A DNA stretch of 64,000 bases, from positions 1,426,001 to 1,490,000 of the forward strand of contig NZ_SMGE01000001.1 of the NCBI RefSeq assembly GCF_004339525.1. The letters run 5' to 3'. The stretch is from Flavobacterium sp. 90. GTDB lineage: Bacteria > Bacteroidota > Bacteroidia > Flavobacteriales > Flavobacteriaceae. The first letter of the stretch is position 1, and each line of letters begins with the position of its first letter. Both the position numbers and the translations under genes were made by a program. Of the stretch, positions 1 to 9,831 are shown in pieces. The notes beneath the pieces were generated by a model. It was not told the DNA's origin. It was given only the letters and a program-made list of their open reading frames with translations, and did not search any database.

Positions 1-524
1 GAGGACGAGATTTAAAAGTTTTTCAACAAATAGCTGCACACGAATCTGATCACGTTAAATTTTTAATCGCAGGTTTGGGCGGAACTATGAGTGCTAACTT
101 TGTTGCAAAACCAACATTTGACTTTACTGTTGGCGGCGCATTTGATCCTTTTGGAGACTATCCAACCTTTCTGGCATTGGCGCAAGCCTTTGAAGATACA
201 GGTGTAAGAGCATACAAAGGTCAGGCTGCAAATTTAATTTCTGCACCGGACTTATTAACTGCTGCATTACAAATTCATTCTGTAGAAGCACGTCATGCAT
301 CTGAAGTTCGACGCTTACGCGGATTAAAAGGATGGATCTCTAATGACGAAAGAGGCGCAGGAATGCCAACTGCAACGCAAGCTGTTTATAATGGTGAAGG
401 AGTTACTGTTCAGGCAGGATTTAACACCGCAGCCTCATTTGGAGCTGCAGCAGGATCAGAAGCTTATGATGAGCCACTTACAACACAACAAGTTGTAGAT
501 ATTGCAAATTTATTTATTGTTTAA
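1..524 (+). CDS. Ferritin-like domain protein, 5'-truncated by window edge
   Basis: The reading frame is open from base 3 and stops at 524, so the gene begins before the window. Two helices carry ExxH-type motifs (HESDH near the visible start and EARH about 90 residues later), the usual iron-ligand pattern of the four-helix ferritin-like family (Ferritin_2). The middle has an ALAQAFEDTGVRAYKGQA helix, also typical. In Bacteroidota such genes often occur in adjacent pairs, but the upstream partner cannot be seen here. The TTG at 75 is an internal codon, not a start. Metal binding is likely; the true role (iron storage, stress or other) is unknown. Confidence 0.8.
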   Translation, partial: GRDLKVFQQIAAHESDHVKFLIAGLGGTMSANFVAKPTFDFTVGGAFDPFGDYPTFLALAQAFEDTGVRAYKGQAANLISAPDLLTAALQIHSVEARHASEVRRLRGLKGWISNDERGAGMPTATQAVYNGEGVTVQAGFNTAASFGAAAGSEAYDEPLTTQQVVDIANLFIV

Positions 525-546
525 GTAAAAACAATTTTAAATATTG

Positions 547-582
547 AACCACCTTCGCGTTATTGTGAAGGTGGTTTTTTTT
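547..582 (+). terminator. Intrinsic terminator after ferritin-like gene
   Basis: Ten-base arms AACCACCTTC (547-556) and GAAGGTGGTT (567-576) pair perfectly around a 10-base loop and run into a T tract of about ten. Confidence 0.9.
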
Positions 583-645
583 TATTGTTTTAAATATAAA
601 ACTGACCCCTTGATTTTCAGCATATAAAATATTCTTTTCAGGTAT

Positions 646-675
646 TTGGTTTTAAAATAATTAATTGTACTTTTG
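646..675 (+). promoter_or_regulatory. Bacteroidota promoter for rplM-rpsI
   Basis: TTG at 646-648 and TACTTTTG at 668-675 are separated by 19 bases, matching the TTG-N17-23-TAnnTTTG consensus. Transcription would start near 680, close to the leader hairpin. Confidence 0.8.
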
Positions 676-695
676 CATCCCCTTTATTGGGGATG
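676..695 (+). promoter_or_regulatory. 5'-end hairpin in the rplM leader, candidate ribosomal-protein leader
   Basis: CATCCCC (676-682) and GGGGATG (689-695) form a perfect 7-bp stem with a 6-base loop at the predicted 5' end of the rplM transcript, about 23 bases before the start codon. No T tract follows, so it is not a terminator. A position like this fits autogenous control by L13, but that is inference. Confidence 0.5.
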
Positions 696-718
696 GAATG
701 TTTAATTAAAATAATATT

Positions 719-1174
719 ATGGACGCATTAAGCTACAAGACAATTTCAGCTAGCAAAGCCACTGTAACAAAAGAGTGGATTGTTGTTGATGCAGAAGGTC
801 ATAACTTAGGTCGTCTTGCTTCAAAGGTTGCGATGATCTTAAGAGGTAAGTACAAGCCAAGTTACACACCACACGTTGACTGTGGAGATAACGTAATTGT
901 TATCAACTCAGAAAAAATTAACCTTACAGGTACAAAAATGAATGACAAAATTTACATGCGTCATACAGGTTACCCAGGAGGACAAAGAACTTTAACTGCT
1001 AAAGTATTGCAATCTAAAAACCCTGCATTATTAGTAGAGAAAGCTGTAAAAGGAATGTTACCTAAAAATAAATTAGGAGCTGAACTTTTTAGAAATCTAA
1101 ATGTTGTTGTAGGTGCTGAGCATACTCACGGAGCTCAAAAACCTAGAACTGTTAACCTAAACGATCTTAAGTAA
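719..1174 (+). CDS. rplM: 50S ribosomal protein L13
   Basis: Encodes 151 residues of large-subunit protein uL13, an early assembly protein that binds 23S rRNA. Family signatures are visible: WIVVDAEGHNLGRLAS near residue 20, the central GDNVIVINSEKI strand, the KIYMRHTGYPGG segment and the MLPKNKLG motif. Length is normal for Bacteroidota. The start ATG at 719 follows a well-formed promoter and leader hairpin. The stop codon shares its last base with the rpsI start (TAATG), so L13 and S9 are translationally coupled, the conserved rplM-rpsI arrangement. Confidence 0.97.
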   Translation: MDALSYKTISASKATVTKEWIVVDAEGHNLGRLASKVAMILRGKYKPSYTPHVDCGDNVIVINSEKINLTGTKMNDKIYMRHTGYPGGQRTLTAKVLQSKNPALLVEKAVKGMLPKNKLGAELFRNLNVVVGAEHTHGAQKPRTVNLNDLK

Positions 1175-1560
1175 TGGGAGTTATTCACAAAATCGGTAGA
1201 AGAAAAACCGCTGTTGCACGTGTATATGTTTCTGAAGGAACAGGTAAAATCACTGTAAACAAAAAAGAATTCGCAACTTACTTTCCAACTGCAACTTTAC
1301 AATACAAAGTTTTACAACCATTATCTATGACAGAAAATGCTGGTAACTTTGATGTAAAAGTAAACGTTTACGGAGGTGGTTCAACTGGACAAGCAGAAGC
1401 CGTAAGAATGGCATTAGCACGTGTAATGTGTGAAGTGAACATCGAAAACAGAGCTATCTTAAAACCAGAAGGTTTATTAACAAGAGATCCAAGAATGGTT
1501 GAACGTAAGAAATTCGGTCAGAAGAAAGCTCGTAAGAGATTCCAATTCTCTAAACGTTAA
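1174..1560 (+). CDS. rpsI: 30S ribosomal protein S9
   Basis: Encodes 128 residues of uS9, whose C-terminal tail reaches the ribosomal P site. The sequence opens with IGRRKTAVARVY, contains the GGGSTGQAEAVRMALAR helix, and ends in the basic FGQKKARKRFQFSKR tail with the universal terminal KR. The start overlaps the rplM stop by one base. Length is normal. No clear intrinsic terminator follows, so some read-through into rpsB is possible, though a candidate leader structure lies between the two. Confidence 0.97.
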   Translation: MGVIHKIGRRKTAVARVYVSEGTGKITVNKKEFATYFPTATLQYKVLQPLSMTENAGNFDVKVNVYGGGSTGQAEAVRMALARVMCEVNIENRAILKPEGLLTRDPRMVERKKFGQKKARKRFQFSKR

Positions 1561-1660
1561 TATTACCTGTCTTGTGCATATGGTACAAGACACTATCAAT
1601 TATTTATTGAAATTAAAAAACACAGTTGTTGTTGCTCTCCTATCGAGGTAGGATATAGTT

Positions 1661-1718
1661 TAGCATCTAAATGTATAAAGCCAGGAATCCAAAAGAAACC
1701 GCCATTTATACATTGCTA
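1661..1718 (+). promoter_or_regulatory. Candidate structured leader upstream of rpsB
   Basis: A 10-bp perfect stem AATGTATAAA (1670-1679) with TTTATACATT (1705-1714) is extended, after a 5-base bulge, by TAGC (1661-1664) with GCTA (1715-1718). The 25-base apical loop is less AT-rich than its surroundings. It ends 27 bases before rpsB and has no T tract. Position and shape fit an S2-responsive leader, but this is not tested. Confidence 0.5.
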
Positions 1719-1745
1719 ATCAACAGAACGTAAACTAGTACAAAA

Positions 1746-2528
1746 ATGGCAAACAAAATAGAAGTAAAAGACTTACTAGAAGCAGGTGTTCACTTTGGAC
1801 ACATGACTAGAAAATGGGATCCAAACATGGCCCCTTACATTTATATGGAGCGTAATGGTATTCACATTATCAATCTATATAAAACTGCAGCAAAAATCGA
1901 AGAAGCTAACGAAGCTTTGAAAAAAATCGCTGCATCAGGTAGAAAAATCTTATTCGTAGCTACCAAAAAACAAGCTAAAGACATCGTTGCTGATAAAGCA
2001 AAAGCTGCAAACATGCCTTACATCACTGAAAGATGGCCTGGTGGAATGCTAACTAACTTTGTAACTATCAGAAAGGCAGTTAAAAAAATGTCTTCTATTG
2101 ATAAAATGAAGAAAGATGGTACTTTCATGACGTTATCTAAAAAAGAGCGTTTGCAAGTTGATCGTCTACGTGCTAAATTAGAGAAAAACTTAGGTTCAAT
2201 TGCTGATATGTCTAGACTACCTGCAGCATTGTTCGTAGTAGATATCAAAGCTGAACACATCGCAATAAAAGAAGCACAAAAATTAAACATTCCAGTTTTC
2301 GCAATGGTTGATACGAATTCTGACCCAAGAGAGGTTGATTACGTTATTCCTGCAAATGATGATGCTTCTAAATCAATTGACAAAATTTTATCTTTAGTAA
2401 CTGCTGCTGTAATCGAAGGTCTTTCTGACAGAGGTTCTGATAAAGAAGCTGAAGTTTTCACAGAAGAAGCTCCTGCTGCTGAAGCTGCTGCTCCTGCTGT
2501 TGAAGCTGCTCCTGCAACTGAAGAATAA
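1746..2528 (+). CDS. rpsB: 30S ribosomal protein S2
   Basis: Encodes 260 residues of uS2. Signatures include LLEAGVHFGHMTRKWDPNM at the N terminus, the coiled-coil region with KKERLQVDRLRAKLEKNLG, and NIPVFAMVDTNSDP followed by VDYVIPANDDA near the C terminus. The last roughly 35 residues are a low-complexity acidic tail rich in Ala, Pro and Glu, common in Bacteroidota S2 and probably disordered. It is followed by tsf on the same strand, the widely conserved rpsB-tsf pair. A possible leader structure precedes it. Confidence 0.97.
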   Translation: MANKIEVKDLLEAGVHFGHMTRKWDPNMAPYIYMERNGIHIINLYKTAAKIEEANEALKKIAASGRKILFVATKKQAKDIVADKAKAANMPYITERWPGGMLTNFVTIRKAVKKMSSIDKMKKDGTFMTLSKKERLQVDRLRAKLEKNLGSIADMSRLPAALFVVDIKAEHIAIKEAQKLNIPVFAMVDTNSDPREVDYVIPANDDASKSIDKILSLVTAAVIEGLSDRGSDKEAEVFTEEAPAAEAAAPAVEAAPATEE

Positions 2529-2531
2529 ATC

Positions 2532-2639
2532 AAATTTAAATTCCAAATTTTAAATTCCAAATTCCAAATACAAAATTAAAAACGTTATGTTGATAATTTA
2601 ATAAAATTGGAGTTTGGGATTTAGAAGATGGAATTTTTA
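2532..2639. repeat. AT-rich inverted repeat between rpsB and tsf
   Basis: The left side has reiterated AATTCCAAATTTTAAATTCC (2540-2569 region); the right side holds imperfect complements such as ATTGGAGTTTGGGATTT and GATGGAATTTTTA (2606-2639). The two halves can fold into a long imperfect hairpin. A similar TTCCAAATTCCAA/TTGGAATTTGGAATT pair recurs at 16091-16290. Confidence 0.6.
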
Positions 2640-2665
2640 CTTTTAACATTAAAATTCAAAATATT

Positions 2666-3628
2666 ATGGCAACAATTACTGCTGCAGACGTAAATAAATT
2701 AAGACAATCTACAGGTGCCGGAATGATGGACTGTAAAAAAGCTTTAGTTGAAGCTGACGGAGATTTCGATAAAGCGATACAAGTCCTTAGAGAAAAAGGA
2801 CAAAAAGTTGCTGCTAACCGTTCTGACCGTGAGTCTTCTGAAGGAGCTGCTGTTTCTTTTATCAATGCTGACAATACTAAAGGAGCTATCATCACTTTAA
2901 ACTGTGAGACAGATTTCGTAGGTAAAAACGAAGCTTTCGTAACTTTAGCTAAAGATTTAGTTGAAAGAGCTATTAACTTCTCTAATAAAGAAGAATTCTT
3001 AGCTTCAGATTTCAACGGAATTACTGTTGCTGAAAAATTAATTGAGCAAACTGGAGTTATCGGAGAAAAAATCGAAATCGGTGGTTTTGAAATTTTAGAA
3101 GGTGCTTTTGTTGGATCTTATGTTCACGTTAACAAAATTGCTGCATTAACTGCAATTTCTGCTGCAATTCCTAATGCTGACGTTTTAACTAAAGATGTTT
3201 CTATGCAAGTTGCTTCTATGGGAGCTGATACATTATCTTACAAAGATTTTGATCCTGCTTTCGTTGAATCTGAACTTGCTGCTCGTATTGCTGTAATCGA
3301 AAAAGATAATGAAGAAGCAAAACGTTTAGGAAAAACTTTGAAAAATGTTCCTAAATATATTTCTTTCTCTCAATTAACTGAAGAAGTTTTAAAACAAGCT
3401 GAAGAAGATGCTAAAGCTGAATTAAAAGCTGAAGGTAAACCAGAGCAAATTTGGGACAAAATTATCCCAGGAAAAGTTCAACGTTTCATCTCTGACAACA
3501 CTACTTTAGATCAAGAAAAAGCTTTGTTAGATCAAAACTTTATCAAAGACGATAGTAAAAAAGTTGGTGATTACGTTAAAGGATACAATGTTGAAATCAC
3601 AGGTTTCAAAAGAGTTACTTTAGGTTAA
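2666..3628 (+). CDS. tsf: Elongation factor Ts
   Basis: Encodes 320 residues, the nucleotide exchange factor that reloads EF-Tu with GTP. The N-terminal UBA-like region with VNKLRQSTGAGMMDCKKAL and the following DFDKAIQVLREKG are diagnostic; the core has LNCETDFVGKNEAF, the segment that contacts EF-Tu. The C-terminal part contains GKVQRFISDNTTLDQ, seen in Bacteroidota EF-Ts. Length is at the longer end for bacteria but usual in this phylum. It forms the rpsB-tsf unit and is closed by a strong terminator. Confidence 0.97.
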   Translation: MATITAADVNKLRQSTGAGMMDCKKALVEADGDFDKAIQVLREKGQKVAANRSDRESSEGAAVSFINADNTKGAIITLNCETDFVGKNEAFVTLAKDLVERAINFSNKEEFLASDFNGITVAEKLIEQTGVIGEKIEIGGFEILEGAFVGSYVHVNKIAALTAISAAIPNADVLTKDVSMQVASMGADTLSYKDFDPAFVESELAARIAVIEKDNEEAKRLGKTLKNVPKYISFSQLTEEVLKQAEEDAKAELKAEGKPEQIWDKIIPGKVQRFISDNTTLDQEKALLDQNFIKDDSKKVGDYVKGYNVEITGFKRVTLG

Positions 3629-3648
3629 TATATTATTATTTCAATATA

Positions 3649-3685
3649 AAAAGCCCGAATATTTATTTATTCGGGCTTTTTTATT
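3649..3685. terminator. Bidirectional terminator between tsf and the M3 peptidase gene
   Basis: AAAAGCCCGAAT (3649-3660) pairs perfectly with ATTCGGGCTTTT (3669-3680), loop 8 bases. A or T tracts on both sides suit termination of both convergent genes. Confidence 0.9.
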
Positions 3686-3704
3686 TTTATAAACTTGAAA
3701 TCTT

Positions 3705-5783
3705 TTATTCAACAGGAAAATTTCTCGCTCGCATCAAAGCATCAGACTTTGGAGCTCTTCCTCTAAAATTCTCATATCCTTTTTCGTTATCAATCGTATT
3801 TCCAACACTAAAAATAGTGTCAAGTAATCTTTTTGCAACTACTTTGTCATAAGGTCCGTTTGCTTCCGTAAAAGCCTCATAAGCATCAGCATTGATTACA
3901 TCTGCCCATAAATAACTATAATAACCAGCCGCATAACCATCACTCGAAAAAATATGCGCAAATTGCGGAATACGATGACGCATTACAATCTCTGACGGCA
4001 TATTAAGCGCTGCCAAAGTTTCTTTTTCGAACTTTACAGGATCAATCGTTTCAGTTGTCAAATGAAGCTTCATATCTACAAAAGAACTCGATATCGTTTC
4101 CACAGTTGCAAAACCTTCATTAAAATTAGCAGCCAATTCAATTTTCTCTACCATTGATTGTGGCAATGGCTCATTTGTTTTATAATGCAAAGCAAACTTA
4201 TTCAACACCTCAGGAGTTGCTAACCAATGTTCAAAAATCTGTGAAGGAAACTCAACATAATCTCTCGCTACTGACGTTCCGGACAAACTAGGATACGTAA
4301 CATTCGAACACAATCCATGAAGAGCATGACCAAATTCATGAAACAAAGTCGTAGCATCATCCCAGGAAATCAAAACGGATTCGTTTCCATCTCCTTTTAT
4401 AAAATTGCAATTATTGGAAACAATTGGAAGCATATTTTCTAACTTTTGCTGATCACGATAAGAACTCATCCATGCGCCTGAACGCTTTCCTGTTCTTGCA
4501 TAAGGATCAAAATACCACAACCCAATTGTTTTGCCCAAGACCTTATTACTAACTTCCCAAACACGCACATCTTTATGATATACCGGAACATTAGTAATTT
4601 GCTCAAAACTTAAATCAAATAATTCTCCTGCAACCCAAAACATTCCTTCACGCAAATTCTCAAGCTGCAAGTATTGTTTAATCTCGTTTTGATCTAAACT
4701 ATATTTTGCCTTTCTTACTTTCTCTGCATAATAACGATAATCCCACGGTTGAATTTTAAAATTATCTCCTTCGGCATCTACTATTTTCTGCATTTCAACA
4801 ACATCCTGATGCACCTTTTCTACAGCGGGTTTCCAAACAGAATGCATCAATTCTAATGTTTTCTCAGGATCTTTTGCCATTTTATTCGACAGACTCCAAT
4901 GTGCAAAAGAAGGAAATCCAAGTAATTTCGCCTTTTCGCTTCGCAATTTCAAAATGGTAATAAGCGTTTCGTTAGTATCATTTTCGTTACCATTATCACC
5001 GCGTTTTACAAAAATATCAAATGCTTTTTCTCTTAAATCTCTACGATCAGAAAATGTCAAAAATGGTTCAATAGAAGAACGAGTATTAACAATACATCCC
5101 AAAGCATCAAGCTTACGATTTTTTGCTTCAGCAATTGCAGCATTTTTTATTTCTAAAGGTAAACCATCAAAATCTCCCTCCTCTTTCAATTCAATAAACT
5201 GATTGTTTTCTTCCGCTAATAAATTTTGACTAAATCTTGTAAAAAGCGTTGCTAATTCCTGATTAATTTTCCCTACTTTTTCTTTATTTAAATCATCCAA
5301 TTCAGCGCCTTCTCGAACAAAATCAGTATAATACAACCAAATCAAACGTTGCTGTTCGCTATTCAATTTCTCTTTTTCATTAGAATTATATAAAGTCTCT
5401 ATTCGGGAGAAAAGCTTTTTATTCTGATACATTTTATCATTTAAAGCAGACAGTTTTGGAGACATTTCTGTTTCTACAATTCCAAATTCGGACGTATAAA
5501 TATTCGAACTATAAATTCCAAAAGCAGTATGAATTCGCGCAATCTTTTTTCCTGAGTTTTCTAATGCAGCAATAGTATTCTCAAATGTTGCAGCCTCGGG
5601 ATTGTTGGCAATAGCATCAAATTCATTTAAATTTTCCTTAATCGCTATTTCTATTGCAGGTTTAAAATCTGCAACCTTATATTCGTTAAAAGCAGGAACT
5701 CCGCCATATGATCCACTCCATTTTTGAAGTAATGGATTATTAGCATTTATTTTTTCATCAACAGTTAATGAAGTCTCACTCAT
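3705..5783 (-). CDS. M3 family zinc metallopeptidase (Dcp/oligopeptidase A-like)
   Basis: Encodes 692 residues of a thimet-type oligopeptidase that degrades short peptides. The zinc site is HEFGH at residues 482-486, followed by the family segment TYPSLSGTSVARDYVEFPSQ. The N-terminal IANNPEAATFENTIAALE and the DPYARTGKRSGAWM stretch resemble peptidyl-dipeptidase Dcp more than PrlC. There is no signal peptide, so it should act in the cytoplasm on products of ATP-dependent proteases. It stands alone, converges on tsf across a shared terminator, and has a consensus promoter about 60 bases upstream. Dcp versus oligopeptidase A specificity cannot be settled from sequence. Confidence 0.93.
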   Translation of the reverse strand: MSETSLTVDEKINANNPLLQKWSGSYGGVPAFNEYKVADFKPAIEIAIKENLNEFDAIANNPEAATFENTIAALENSGKKIARIHTAFGIYSSNIYTSEFGIVETEMSPKLSALNDKMYQNKKLFSRIETLYNSNEKEKLNSEQQRLIWLYYTDFVREGAELDDLNKEKVGKINQELATLFTRFSQNLLAEENNQFIELKEEGDFDGLPLEIKNAAIAEAKNRKLDALGCIVNTRSSIEPFLTFSDRRDLREKAFDIFVKRGDNGNENDTNETLITILKLRSEKAKLLGFPSFAHWSLSNKMAKDPEKTLELMHSVWKPAVEKVHQDVVEMQKIVDAEGDNFKIQPWDYRYYAEKVRKAKYSLDQNEIKQYLQLENLREGMFWVAGELFDLSFEQITNVPVYHKDVRVWEVSNKVLGKTIGLWYFDPYARTGKRSGAWMSSYRDQQKLENMLPIVSNNCNFIKGDGNESVLISWDDATTLFHEFGHALHGLCSNVTYPSLSGTSVARDYVEFPSQIFEHWLATPEVLNKFALHYKTNEPLPQSMVEKIELAANFNEGFATVETISSSFVDMKLHLTTETIDPVKFEKETLAALNMPSEIVMRHRIPQFAHIFSSDGYAAGYYSYLWADVINADAYEAFTEANGPYDKVVAKRLLDTIFSVGNTIDNEKGYENFRGRAPKSDALMRARNFPVE

Positions 5784-5844
5784 GATATAATTGATATTTA
5801 TTTTGTGTTGTTAATTAAAAAAGAAAAACAAGTTCTCCTTTATC

Positions 5845-5872
5845 CAAAAGTACCCAAAAAATCAGAAATCAA
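5845..5872 (-). promoter_or_regulatory. Promoter for the M3 peptidase gene
   Basis: On the minus strand TTG (complement of 5870-5872) is followed after 17 bases by TACTTTTG (complement of 5845-5852), a consensus -33/-7 pair about 60 bases before the start codon. Confidence 0.7.
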
Positions 5873-5983
5873 AATAAAGTTTAACAAACCATATTTATAA
5901 ACTGCACGAAACACAATTCGCAAGCAGATACTTCAACTTAAAAAGAAATAACTTAAATTTGAAACATCATTTATGCCACAAAC

Positions 5984-6661
5984 ATGTTTAAAACCAGAAG
6001 AGAAATTGTCTTTGTAATTCTAGCAGGAATCTTTATCACCAATGCAGTTGTCGCAGAACTTATTGGGGGGAAATTAATCCAAATTGGTCCATTTGTAATG
6101 AGTATCGGAATTTTACCGTGGCCCATTGTATTCCTTACAACAGATTTAATCAATGAATATTTTGGAGAAAAAGGAGTAAAAAAGCTCTCTTTTATAACGG
6201 CTTGCTTAATTGCCTACGCTTTTTTAATATTATTCATGGCAATCGTTATTCCGGCAGCAAAAGGAATAAGTCCCGTAAATGACGAACAATTTCACGCGGT
6301 TTTTGGGCAAAGTATGTGGATAATTGTCGGAAGTTTAATTGCCTTTATGGCTTCACAATTAATTGATGTTTGGATATTTTGGTTTTTCAAAAGACGAACC
6401 GGCGAACGAAAAATATGGCTCAGAACCACCGGATCAACTGTAATTTCACAATTATTTGATTCTTTTATCGTACTTGGAATCGCTTTTTGGCTTCCGGGAA
6501 AAATCGATTTTGACACCTTTATTTCATCAGGATTAACCGGATATATATTCAAGCTTACTGTTGCTGTCGTATTAACCCCTGCGATTTATGCCGGACATCA
6601 TTTGATTAAAAATTATCTAGAAAACGATCCTTCTCATAAAGAGAATAAAAACCCAGAATAA
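5984..6661 (+). CDS. yhhQ: Queuosine precursor transporter, YhhQ family
   Basis: Encodes 225 residues of a polytopic membrane protein of the Vut_1/YhhQ family, which takes up 7-deazaguanine precursors of the tRNA nucleoside queuosine. Visible signatures are the first membrane segment running into AELIGGKLIQIG, the SIGILPWPIVFLTTDLINEY helix that is highly conserved in the family, and the late SQLFDSFIVLGIAFWLPG segment. About six membrane helices can be drawn. The stop overlaps the tag start by one base (TAATG), so the two genes are coupled although not functionally related. A TAAATTTG -7 element lies at 5954-5961, without a clear -33. Confidence 0.9.
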   Translation: MFKTRREIVFVILAGIFITNAVVAELIGGKLIQIGPFVMSIGILPWPIVFLTTDLINEYFGEKGVKKLSFITACLIAYAFLILFMAIVIPAAKGISPVNDEQFHAVFGQSMWIIVGSLIAFMASQLIDVWIFWFFKRRTGERKIWLRTTGSTVISQLFDSFIVLGIAFWLPGKIDFDTFISSGLTGYIFKLTVAVVLTPAIYAGHHLIKNYLENDPSHKENKNPE

Positions 6662-7230
6662 TGGCAACACAAGAACTTATTCGATGTGGTTGGTGCACTT
6701 CCAGCGATTTATACAAAAAATATCATGACGAAGAATGGGGTGTTCCGGTTTATGATGATCCTACTTTATTCGAATTTTTAATTCTGGAAACTTTTCAGGC
6801 TGGTTTAAGCTGGATTACAATTTTAAATAAACGAGAAAATTTCAGAGTAGCTTTCGATCATTTCGATTATAAAAAAATCGCGAATTATTCCGAAAATAAA
6901 ATAGCCGAATTATTGGAAAATACCGGAATTATCCGCAACAAACTCAAAATAAAATCTTCCGTTTCAAACGCACAGGCATTTATAAAAATTCAGGAAGAAT
7001 TTGGAAGTTTCTCTGATTATATTTGGAAATTTACCAACGGAAAACCAATCATCAATAATCCAAAAACATCAAAAGACGTTCCCGCTACTACTCCACTTTC
7101 TGACGAAATCAGCAAAGATTTAAAAAAAAGAGGCTTTAAATTCGTAGGTTCAACCGTAATTTACGCACATATGCAAGCCACTGGAATGGTCAATGATCAT
7201 GCGGAAGATTGCTGGAAAAGAGTTCAGTAA
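6661..7230 (+). CDS. tag: DNA-3-methyladenine glycosylase I
   Basis: Encodes 189 residues of the Tag family, which excises 3-methyladenine from alkylated DNA. The N-terminal RCGWCTSSDLYKKYHDEEWG holds a zinc ligand Cys and the family YHDEEWG motif, and LFEFLILETFQAGLSWITIL is the conserved helix. The C-terminal KFVGSTVIYAHMQATGMVNDH and final HAEDCW supply the remaining zinc ligands. It is coupled to the yhhQ stop. Other alkylation-repair genes sit 28 kb away (35.5-38.3 kb), not in this operon. Confidence 0.95.
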   Translation: MATQELIRCGWCTSSDLYKKYHDEEWGVPVYDDPTLFEFLILETFQAGLSWITILNKRENFRVAFDHFDYKKIANYSENKIAELLENTGIIRNKLKIKSSVSNAQAFIKIQEEFGSFSDYIWKFTNGKPIINNPKTSKDVPATTPLSDEISKDLKKRGFKFVGSTVIYAHMQATGMVNDHAEDCWKRVQ

Positions 7231-7233
7231 TCA

Positions 7234-7311
7234 GTCGCAGTTTTCAGCTCTTTAAAACGTGATAGTTTTAAGTTAAACACTGAAAACTGTGACTGAAAAC
7301 TGAAAACTTTA
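7234..7311. repeat. Intergenic repeat, CTGAAAACT type
   Basis: Contains CTGAAAACTGTGACTGAAA and two more CTGAAAACT units, plus an inverted CAGTTTTCAG copy near 7238, so it can fold back on itself. Related CTGAAAACTGCC and ACCGAAAACTGAGAC units occur near 28521-28545. Confidence 0.5.
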
Positions 7312-7321
7312 AAAAAAACAT

Positions 7322-7329
7322 TATATTTG
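7322..7329 (+). promoter_or_regulatory. -7 promoter element of the thi operon
   Basis: TATATTTG fits the TAnnTTTG consensus and lies 7 bases before the TPP riboswitch. No clear TTG is seen at the expected distance upstream. Confidence 0.55.
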
Positions 7330-7335
7330 CTTCAC

Positions 7336-7416
7336 ACTTTAGGGGTGTCTACAACTTTGTAGGCTGAGATTTTACCCTCTGAACCTGATCTAGTTCATAC
7401 TAGCGTAGGGAAAAGT
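7336..7416 (+). promoter_or_regulatory. TPP (THI-box) riboswitch controlling thiS and the thi operon
   Basis: Shows the conserved order of the thiamine pyrophosphate aptamer: AGGGGTGTC, GGCTGAGAT, TACCCTCTGAACCTGATC, and CTAGCGTAGGGAA. P1 can form from ACTTT (7336-7340) and AAAGT (7412-7416). It precedes thiS by about 100 bases, consistent with feedback repression of the whole biosynthetic operon by TPP. Confidence 0.96.
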
Positions 7417-7454
7417 AAGATGACTTCTGCGCGCATTTTTACGCGCAATTGTAG

Positions 7455-7517
7455 CCATTCCTAAGGTAAAGATTCATTATCATGAATCTTAGACAAACCT
7501 AAAAAACAAAGGAATGG
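7455..7517 (+). promoter_or_regulatory. Candidate expression platform: helix over the thiS start codon
   Basis: CCATTCCT (7455-7462) is exactly complementary to AGGAATGG (7510-7517), which contains the thiS ATG at 7514. Between them a 9-bp hairpin AAGATTCAT/ATGAATCTT (7469-7477/7482-7490) with a 4-base loop brings the halves together. No T-tract terminator follows the aptamer; a GC hairpin (7428-7447) lacks one. This suggests control at translation rather than termination. Confidence 0.5.
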
Positions 7518-7720
7518 AAATAAAAATCAACCAACAAATCAAACAATTCAATGCTGAATCGCTAAGCGTTCAATCATTGCTCGATCTCGAAATTCCCAAC
7601 AAACAAAACGGAATTGCCGTTGCTGTAAATAATACTGTCGTTCCAAAACTCAACTGGAACCAACACTTCGTACAAGAAACTGACGAAATTTTAATTATTT
7701 CAGCAACACAAGGCGGATAA
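7514..7720 (+). CDS. thiS: Sulfur carrier protein ThiS
   Basis: Encodes 68 residues of a ubiquitin-like carrier that receives sulfur as a C-terminal thiocarboxylate for thiazole formation by ThiG. The chain ends in the required Gly-Gly (ATQGG), preceded by the family pattern [19 protein letters not shown]. ThiF (13946-14656) should adenylate this tail. First gene of the operon, directly under the TPP riboswitch and a possible start-blocking helix. A gap of about 246 bases with a repeat separates it from thiC. Confidence 0.95.
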   Translation: MEIKINQQIKQFNAESLSVQSLLDLEIPNKQNGIAVAVNNTVVPKLNWNQHFVQETDEILIISATQGG

Positions 7721-7813
7721 TATGGCTGCTTAAACGGGCTATACGTTTCAAGTCCGCAGTCGCCAACCAAAAAAATATAGTCTTAGAAAAGCTTCCGTTG
7801 GTCGCTTTCCTAA

Positions 7814-9790
<1,977 letters not shown>

Positions 9791-9831
9791 AAGAAAATAG
9801 AGGAAAGAATAAAGAATAAAGAAAATAGATT

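Noticed and set aside
75..524. Separate 149-residue gene starting at TTG 75
   Set aside because: The frame is open to the window edge and the upstream codons carry ferritin-like sequence including an ExxH motif, so 75 is internal.
7428..7447. Intrinsic terminator after the thi riboswitch
   Set aside because: TGCGCG/CGCGCA hairpin is GC-rich but is not followed by a T tract.
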